The notes under the pieces are model-generated. The model ran no database searches, had not been told where the DNA came from, and was given only the letters and a program-made list of their open reading frames with translations. From the NCBI GenBank assembly GCA_029339195.1, contig JAPTJF010000186.1:45994-109993 (forward strand): DNA of 64,000 nucleotides. The letters are read 5' to 3'. Shown here piece after piece: positions 57,653 to 64,000 of the stretch. This DNA is from Micractinium sp. NFX-FRZ (lineage: Eukaryota > Chlorophyta > Trebouxiophyceae > Chlorellales > Chlorellaceae). The position numbers and the translations under genes were made by a program. How positions within the stretch are numbered: position 1 is the stretch's first letter; every line of letters starts with the position of its first letter.

Positions 57653-60296
57653 ATGCTGCTGCCGGCACAGTGCAGAAGTCCCGCCGGTCCGCTGCCGCTG
57701 ACCGCCGCCTCCGCCGCTGCGCACACGCCTGCTATGCCCTGCAGGCCGCCAGCCACGCCCCTGCAGCGGCCTGGCACAATGTCCAGCCTGCGCCAGGCAG
57801 CGGGCAAGCCGCCACGGGCGAGCTCCTCCACCTCTCTGGGCGGCAGCAGCAGCAACGGGGGCAGCGGCGCCGGTGCGCCCCCGCCGGCACCCACCGGTTT
57901 CCCACGCACGCCAGAGCGCACGCTGACAGGTGGCAGCACCCGCCCACGCAGTGCGCGCAGCACTCACAGTGGCAGCGCCACGCCCACCCCCTCTGACGAT
58001 TTTGACGCCCACTCCCTCTCCATGTCTGCCGCGTCGGGCGCCACCTCCTTCAGCTCTGCCGCCGATGCCACCCTGTTTGCACCGGCGTCCACTGAGGACG
58101 CTGTGCATGCTGTGCCCTCCCTGCTGAGCCTGCTGCTGTCGGGGCGCACCGACGAGCAGGTGGGCGGGTGGCTGGCTGGCCTGGGTGGGCAGGCAGGGCT
58201 GCTGGGCGGGCCGGGGTGTGCGAGCCGCGGTGGCGTGCGGTAGGCAGCAGCGGCAGCCGTGCAGTTACAGGGGATGAGGTGTAGCGGACGAGGTGATTCT
58301 TGCCCTCTTGTTCAGTTCTCTGTGTGAGTGTACACTGCCTGAAGCTTGCGCCCCTGCCCCCCGCCCTGCCGCAGGTGCTGGCCGCGCGCAAGCTGCACGC
58401 CTACTGCCGGCACAGCGGGCGGCCCGTGGAGGCCGCGATCGCGGCGGCGGGCGGCGTGCACATGCTGCTCATCATGCTAGATAGCCTGGACCGGAACCTG
58501 CGGGACCTGTGCACCCGCATTCTCACCGACCTGGCAGCCGACGACCGCGTGCGGTGAGGGGGAGCAGGGGCAGGGGAGAGAGTGTGTGTGTGTGAGTGTG
58601 TTTTGGTGTAGCAGCATGCTACTGAGCGCCAGACCTTTGCCGCGCCCGGTTATATACTGCCACGCAGCTCACCCAGCTCACGCACCGCCCCTTCTCACAT
58701 GCTTCTCACATGCCCTTCTCACATGCTTCTCACATGTCCCTGGTGCAGCGCCGAGATCTTTGCCGCACCCGGCGGTACCGCCAAGGTCATCCAGCTCATG
58801 TACCGCGGGATACTGGACGGCCAGGCCTCTGCCGGGCGCTTCCTCGAGCTGCTGGCCACCAGCAAGGAGGAGGCGGTGCAGGTAGGTCCATAGGCTTCGT
58901 TGCTTACACATCTGTTTGTACCCAGAGTGACCATCCTAGCGTCCACCGGCGCTGGTGAAACAGAGCAGCCATCAGTGTGCTGTGTGCAGTGAGCACTTGG
59001 AGCTGCCGCTCAACAGTGAGGACCGGGAGGAGGAGAAAATTCAGGAGCGCTGACGGCCTGCCTGCTTCTCCCCTGTTGTGTGCCCACGCTGCAGGCGGCG
59101 CTGTGCCACAGCAAGGTGGTGCGCATGCTGTGTGAGACCCTGGGGGCGGCCCCCACCCTGCGCGCACGCGGCGCCGCACTCTCGGCCCTGCAGGTAGGCA
59201 GCGAGAAGCAGCACAGCACAGCACAGAGCAGCATGCCCGGGCCATGGATTCTCTGCAGCAGCAAACGGCTGGGCTGGAGCAGCCAGCGCAGCAATTCATG
59301 CTTTGCTGCTGGCTGCTCTGAGCAGCCTGGCCTGGTCAGCACAGCATGCCAAGCGGACGTCGCACAACTGCACAACCCAGTTGCTCTCCCAGGGGCTTCA
59401 CATGCACAGTGCTGTGCCGCCGCCGCAGGCCTTTTGCCGGCAGGACGCCGCCAACCTGCGCAAGCTGGCGTGGAGCGGCGGCTGCGACTCCCTGCTGGGC
59501 CTGCTGCAGTCGGGTGCGCCGCCTTGTGCTGCCTGCCATCACTCCGTTTGGGGGACTGCTTGTGCGGCATCGGCGGCACTCTGTTGGTCTGTTGGTGCAC
59601 CTCAAATTGTTACGAGGCCAAGCCAGGCGTTCACTGAGCTGTCAGCCCCCCTGTTGCTGCCCGCCTGCTGCAGGCGAGGCCATGCCCGCGCAGCACGCGT
59701 CGGCGCTGCAGCTGCTGGCGGCGGCGGTGGCGCTGCAGCCAGATGCAGCCGGCGTGCTGCGCACCCCCGAGGCAGTGGCAGCGCTGGCCCGATTTGTGGG
59801 GGCGCCCGAGGCGGCGCTTTTGGTGCAGGCGGAGGCTGCCGACCTGCTGTGCGCCGTGGCCGCTGCGCCAGTGAAGCGGGCGGGAGTGCAGCAGGCACTG
59901 ACAGACCTGGTGCTGCCACGCGCGCTGGAGATTGTGCACGAGGCTGCAGCCTGCTCCTCCGCTGACCAAGGCGCGGCAGGGGGTGGCGGCGGGGACGCTG
60001 AGGTGGCAGCGGAGGCGGCGCAGCGGAGGCGGCTGCAGGCCTCGTGCGCCGCTGTGGTTGCGCAGCTGGTGCAGCAGGACCGGGAGTGCTGCCACTCCAT
60101 CCTGTTCCACGCTCAGCTGCTGGGCCCCGCGGTGCGCATGCTGGTGGCGGGCGGGCGGTACGCCGCTGCGCAGCAGCTGCTGGCGGCGGCGCGCAGCTAT
60201 GCAGAGAGCCTGGCGCCCAGCAGCGGCGGCACCGCCTCGGCAGCGGCAGCAGGCGGCGCGGGCGGCAGCAGCGAGGCCGCGGCTACGACAGCGTGA
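57653..60296 (+). CDS. Armadillo-like helical-repeat protein
   Basis: Exons 57653-58159, 58375-58553, 58749-58881, 59095-59193, 59429-59513 and 59674-60296 give 541 aa. The first ~140 residues are a disordered Ser/Pro/Gly/Ala-rich tail with TPxR/STRP pieces (possible phosphosites). From AVPSLLSLLLSGRTDEQ onward the protein is a series of paired amphipathic helices typical of ARM/HEAT folds: EAAIAAAGGVHMLLIMLDSL, TAKVIQLMYRGILDG, VVRMLCETLGAAPTLRARG, LRKLAWSGGCDSLLGLLQSG and HASALQLLAAAVALQPDAAG. It ends in an Ala/Gly/Ser-rich tail. No signal peptide. Probably a binding scaffold; no specific family assigned. ATGs at 57734 and 57779 are alternative starts. Confidence 0.75.
58684..58740. repeat. 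TTCTCACATGC tandem repeat before an acceptor
   Basis: Four or five copies of (CC)TTCTCACATG(C) fill the end of the intron just before the acceptor at 58748. Confidence 0.8.
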
Positions 60297-61081
60297 GCAT
60301 GCAGCTGGCATGCCCATGGTCGTTAGCATGTACGCAGGCCCGGGCAGAATGCGCAGGCTGGCTCCGTTGCGACAGCATTGCTTTGGAGGCTCTCAGCTGC
60401 AGCCATAGCAGCCAGCAGCCTGGTGCAGCAAGAGTGAGCCTGGCCACATGCGTAAATATGCCTTTTTGTTTTGCTTTCAACGGCAGCGCCCCCTCCCCAC
60501 AGCGTCGCAGCATTCTGGTGGCATGTGCCGCCACCAACCGCTGTTCCTGTGCGTTGTGTTGTACTACACCATGCCCTGTTCCCACACTTATTTCGGCCCC
60601 GCCGCACCCCTTTCAACTGTTCTGTGAAAAGATGTTTGAACCGCCACCCCACACCACGATTGCTTCTGGCTCAATTGGTTGCCCCCCTGCTGATTCTGTC
60701 CTCTCCCTCTTGCTTTCACTTATTATTAGTACAACCAACCCAAAACGTGGCTGCCCCCTGGGGGTCCAGCCGTCAGCAAGCAAGTGTTGAGCTCCACATG
60801 TAAATACACGGAGCACAGATACCGTTTGGACACAGGACAATGCCCTCGCACAATGGGTGGCCAGCGCCGAACTGGGATTTGAAAATCACAGCATGAACCT
60901 TTCATCGAAATGGCTGGGACGGTGCACATGGGACTAAGGACGGCCGACAGCGGCTGGCTGGCACGCCCACGAGTGATGAGCGCCCTCAGAGCGTGGCTGG
61001 CACAAGGTCCCTCCCTGTTGTGCTTCTCCTCGCCTAGCTTCCATGCCAAGGGGCCAAGCATGTCGCCCAGCCAGGCAGCCC
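60297..61081. other. Convergent intergenic region
   Basis: 3' flank of the armadillo-like gene with TGTAA at 60799-60803, and the 3' flank of the 80-aa gene. Positions 60440-60740 are less GC-rich. No gene seen. Confidence 0.5.
60799..60803 (+). promoter_or_regulatory. Putative poly(A) signal TGTAA
   Basis: About 500 bp after the stop of the armadillo-like gene, in the sequence acatgtaaatacac. Confidence 0.45.
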
Positions 61082-61614
61082 TCACTGGCCGCCGGCGGGC
61101 GGTGCGCCGCCCCTGCTGCTGCCGCCGGTGGGCGCCCAGCCGTTGCCGCGCGGTGCCACATTGCTGGCGGCGGGGCGGAAGGTGCTGTCTCGCCCGCTGC
61201 TCCTCACCGCCCAGTGCTTGAGGCCGGGCTTCTCGGCTTCCAGAAAGCCCTCCGCATCAGAGTTGGCGGGCACTGCAGGCGAATGGGGGAGGGAGGGAGC
61301 GGTGAAGGGGGCGGGTGAGGTTCCCCATACAGTGGGTGTGGGCATGGTGGGTGCAGCTCTGAATCCCACCCCATCAGCTGCCCTAAATAGTGCTGGTTGC
61401 GCTGCAGAGGTGGCACTTGGCAACGGAGTTGTTACTCAGCAACACCGTTATGGCTGACGCTGTCCAGCAGCGGGGGTGCAAGGCACGGGGGAAGTTTGGC
61501 GCTGGTGGCGGTTGGTATGCTGACCAGCCCCGGGGTTCCACCAGGCATGCTGGGCCGCTCACCGTACGGCTTGAGCAGGGGCGAGCCAAAGCGCCTGGCC
61601 AGCTCGTAACTCAT
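61082..61614 (-). CDS. Small 80-aa protein, unknown
   Basis: Two exons, 61614-61563 and 61272-61082. They splice MSYELARRFGSPLLKPYV to PANSDAEGFLEAEKPGLKHW at phase 1, with good donor (gtgagc) and acceptor (gcctgcag). The C-terminal half is Gly/Ser/Pro/Arg-rich (APRGNGWAPTGGSSRGGAP), probably disordered. The first half is more ordered and has a mixed composition, arguing for a real gene. No family recognised, no signal peptide, no membrane span. A ctataaaag sequence lies 12-20 bp before the ATG. It is too close to be a TATA box for this ATG unless transcription starts inside the frame, so an upstream exon or a later start is possible. Confidence 0.55.
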
Positions 61615-62543
61615 GCTGGCGGCTTTTATAGCAGCGGCAGTGTGCTGGGCTGGACTAGCGGGCAGCGGCGGCGGTGGTGGGCTGCTCCTGCCTCGAGCTT
61701 GCCGAGGGAGTGGTGGGCGTTGAGGGGGTATCCAAGGGTTTGCAGTGCCGTCCACTACTTGGATTTCCGCTGCAGGGAAGCAAGGGGAGCAGGGCAGCAG
61801 CAGGAAGGCGGTGCCAGCCAGGGTTGAGAGGCGGGCCTAGGGAGCGCCACAGGCGGACGGCGCCGGCTCAGCAGCAGAGGCCTCACCTACCGGTGGGGGA
61901 GACTGTCGGCGGGGCACAGAGCAGAACCTAGTTCATTGGTTGACGCCGCGCATTGGGGTTGTGGTGATCAAGAGGCTGCGCTGTAAACCTCGGGGCCTGC
62001 ATGGGGCCTCGAGGCAGTGCTGTGAGGCGCGCCGCCGCAGGGCACCCCGCTGCACCCATGCTGCGAATGCGCTCCATCGGGCCCCCCATCACACGCTGAG
62101 CTGCAAACCCTCCCCATCCAATTTGTTAGGGGCCGGCGCGAGCTCTTCTGGCCATTCAGGCCACTCAAGGCTCAACTCTGCCCCCAACGGAGCTTGCAGA
62201 GACATCGTGCAGGGTGGGTGCAATTTCGTTTGTTGTCACAAGCCCCAGACCTGCGAGGAGCACGTATGCGGGCCCCCGACCTTGCGCCGCCGCCACTCAC
62301 CCGCACGTTCCCGCTTGACCAGCCCCTCCTCCGCCGCTGTGCAGGAATTTTGGACCTAGAATTCCCACCAATCGACGCGGCTAGGCCGGGGGCGGGGCCC
62401 TGGAGGCGGCGGAAGTGGCGGGGCCGAGACGGCCAGGCGGCCAGGAGCGACTGCGGCGGCGGAACAAGGCTCAGAGACACACGATCCACCGGCAGTAGGA
62501 ATCCAGCTTTCCCTGCCAGAGCAGTGCAGCCCTGCAGCGAGGC
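61615..62543. promoter_or_regulatory. Divergent intergenic region
   Basis: Between the 80-aa gene (-) and the Gln/Ala-rich gene (+). No coding exon is supported. A plus-strand open frame at 62194-62754 is out of frame with the long open frame and is treated as a shadow. Confidence 0.45.
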
Positions 62544-64000
62544 ATGCCCCGCCAGCCGGAGGCAGATGGGGAGGAGGCAGAGACGCCACGTCGGCGGCGC
62601 CAGCGGGCCGTGTCCCCCTGCCCCTCCGGAGGCTCCTCCGATGCCGCAGCTCCCGCAGCCACTGCAGCCACAGCACCACCTGTTGAGCAGCCACTGCCCG
62701 GCAGCGGCGACGCCCCACGTCCCAGCGCCAAGCGGCAGCGTGGGAGCGCTGTAGACGGTGCAGACGCAGGCGACGGCGAAGGCGAGGGGGCAGTCTGCGC
62801 TGTGCTGCCCTTGTCGCCAGGGGCGGGCGCGGCTCTCCAAGCCAGCGTTAGCGGCTCCCCGTTTGCTGCAGCAGCCAGGCAGCATGCATGCCAGCCGGCA
62901 GCAGTAGCAGCTGCTGTCGGTGCAGCAGCTGCAGGAGCAGCGGTGGCAACGGGAGCAGCAGCGGGACACGCTTCAGCATCGCTGCCCGTGAGCTTTATGA
63001 ACACTGAGCAGGCTCAGGCAGCAGCGGCTGGGGCACACTGCAGCCAGCTGGCTGCACCCCTGCCGCAGTCACAGCCAGAGCAGCAGCAGCAGCAGCAGCA
63101 GCAGTCAGCAGCAGCAGCAGGACAGCTGCAGGTGCCTGAGGGGCCCACACATATGGACCTTGATGCCTGCGACCCGCAGCAGTCTCAGCAGGCGCAGCAC
63201 GCGCCCCAGCCAGCGGTGCCAGCGCAGCAGCTGCAGCCGCAGCAGGCGCAGCCGCACCAGTTGGACCACCGCCCGCCGCTGCCACTGGGTGCCGCCGCCG
63301 CTTTGAAACACGAGCGCCAGCAGCAGCAGCAGCAGCAGCAGGTGTCGGCTGCCACCGCACAGGGAGCAGGCGAGGCGGCAGGGGTGGCGACACGGTTGGG
63401 GGGCGGTGCGGCGCTGTCCCGCACCGCCTCACAGCTGTCTCTCAATCAGCCAGCTGGCTCAGGTGCCTCCCGCCTGACCAGCCTAACTGATGCGGAAATA
63501 CTGCTGGCACTCAGCTCCGCACCGGAAGCACCCACAGCAGACACAGCAGCGGCGCAGCAGCCAGGCGGCGGCGGGGAGCGCGAGCAGGGCGGCTTCGGCG
63601 GGCCGGCGCCGCGCTCTGCCGCGGCTGTGGCGGCCGCCGTGGCGGCTGCTGCAGCGGAGCACGAGGCGGCGGAGCAGGCAGCAATGGCAGCGGCCGCGGC
63701 AGCGCTCCTCCCCCCTCCGCCGCCCCGCATCTCAACTGCCCGCACAACTTCCAGCCCGCTTCTGGCCCAGCGGGCAGCAGCAGCCGCAGCAGCAGCTGCG
63801 GCGGCTTCATTTGCGGCAGCACTGGCGGTGGAGGGAGGCGGCGAGACGCCACGTGCAGCCAGCACGCCGCGCGCCGGCGGTACGCCCCGCGGTGCCGGCA
63901 CGCCCCGCGGCGCTGGCACACCCAAGGGCAGCCGCACCCCCACTGGGAGCCGGACGCCGAAAGGCAGTCGACGGACGGCGCAGTCGCCGCGTGCAGCGGC
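62544..64000 (+). CDS. Gln/Ala-rich nuclear-type protein, 3' partial
   Basis: An uninterrupted frame runs from the ATG at 62544 to the window edge (485 codons). An in-frame TAG lies about 55 bp upstream, which supports this start unless an acceptor near 62537 (cctgcag) is used. Composition is low complexity: poly-Gln runs (near 63075-63120 and 63315-63345) and poly-Ala stretches. Basic clusters (RRRRQR, SAKRQRG) could be nuclear localisation signals. A short helix, SLTDAEILLALSSA, is the most structured piece. The last visible part is a run of GTPRGAGTPRGAGTPKG and SRTPTGSRTPKGSR, basic Thr-Pro-Gly repeats that look like proline-directed phosphorylation or DNA/RNA-binding tails. Perhaps a transcriptional or chromatin protein; any conserved domain lies beyond the window. 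Confidence 0.6.
   Translation, partial: MPRQPEADGEEAETPRRRRQRAVSPCPSGGSSDAAAPAATAATAPPVEQPLPGSGDAPRPSAKRQRGSAVDGADAGDGEGEGAVCAVLPLSPGAGAALQASVSGSPFAAAARQHACQPAAVAAAVGAAAAGAAVATGAAAGHASASLPVSFMNTEQAQAAAAGAHCSQLAAPLPQSQPEQQQQQQQQSAAAAGQLQVPEGPTHMDLDACDPQQSQQAQHAPQPAVPAQQLQPQQAQPHQLDHRPPLPLGAAAALKHERQQQQQQQQVSAATAQGAGEAAGVATRLGGGAALSRTASQLSLNQPAGSGASRLTSLTDAEILLALSSAPEAPTADTAAAQQPGGGGEREQGGFGGPAPRSAAAVAAAVAAAAAEHEAAEQAAMAAAAAALLPPPPPRISTARTTSSPLLAQRAAAAAAAAAAASFAAALAVEGGGETPRAASTPRAGGTPRGAGTPRGAGTPKGSRTPTGSRTPKGSRRTAQSPRAA
63847..63970 (+). repeat. Coding repeat: Thr-Pro-Arg/Lys-Gly units
   Basis: Tandem coding units of 15-18 bp (gccggcacgccccgcggc and similar) encode [GA]GTP[RK]G then SRTP[TK]G. 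About eight units are visible and the run may go on past 64000. Confidence 0.8.

Noticed and set aside
61622..61634. ctataaaag as a TATA box for the 80-aa gene
   Set aside because: It lies only 12-20 bp before the start codon, so transcription would begin inside the coding frame.
62194..62754. 186-codon plus-strand open frame
   Set aside because: Different frame from the long open frame beginning at 62544; Arg/Pro-rich content typical of an off-frame reading.
1..64000. Introner elements or transposons as the source of intronic repeats
   Set aside because: The repeated pieces match their own flanking exons and differ from gene to gene; no terminal inverted repeats, target-site duplications or transposase frames seen.

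Overview
The window looks like nuclear DNA of a green alga, most probably a trebouxiophyte of the Chlorella/Micractinium type. It is very GC-rich, and the coding regions are cut into many short exons by GT-AG introns. Ala/Gly/Pro/Gln-rich linkers are common and TGTAA poly(A)-type signals follow several stop codons. I found no bacterial operons, tRNA or rRNA genes, CRISPR arrays or recognisable transposons. Gene models were spliced by hand. Except for two genes cut by the window edges and one unspliced doubtful frame, every model gives a single open frame whose exon lengths sum to whole codons.

Layout, left to right. (1) 1-7660 (+): 3' part of a berberine-bridge-type FAD oxidase with a hydrophobic, GPI-signal-like C-terminus and an 8-nt microexon. 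(2) 8450-10988 (+): secreted Cys-rich protein with a PAN/apple-like segment. (3) 11757-13412 (+): small secreted protein made of CxxC modules. (4) 25052-14764 (-): acetyl-CoA synthetase, 24 exons, 667 aa. (5) 25805-34184 (+): methylcrotonyl-CoA carboxylase beta subunit, 17 exons, 604 aa, divergent from (4). (6) 35439-42192 (+): single-pass receptor-like TKL/Raf-like protein kinase, 827 aa. (7) 43202-45277 (+): secreted SGNH/GDSL hydrolase. (8) 47142-52860 (+): leucine-rich-repeat protein with an alpha-helical C-terminal half. (9) 57226-53696 (-): F-box/WD40 protein. (10) 57653-60296 (+): armadillo-like helical protein, divergent from (9). (11) 61614-61082 (-): 80-aa protein. (12) 62544 to the window end (+): Gln/Ala-rich nuclear-looking protein with Thr-Pro-Gly repeats.

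Functional themes. Genes 1-3, 6 and 7 enter the secretory pathway or sit at the cell surface. Genes 4 and 5 both concern acetyl-CoA metabolism (acetate activation and leucine breakdown) and share a 752-bp intergenic region. Genes 8-10 are protein-interaction scaffolds.

The most striking pattern is not a gene. Nearly every multi-exon gene carries, inside its introns, degenerate copies of the edge of the neighbouring exon together with its splice site. I call these 'exon-edge echoes'. They range from single copies to tandem arrays of four or five. They point to repeated local tandem duplication across exon-intron junctions as a source of intron sequence and of decoy splice sites in this genome.
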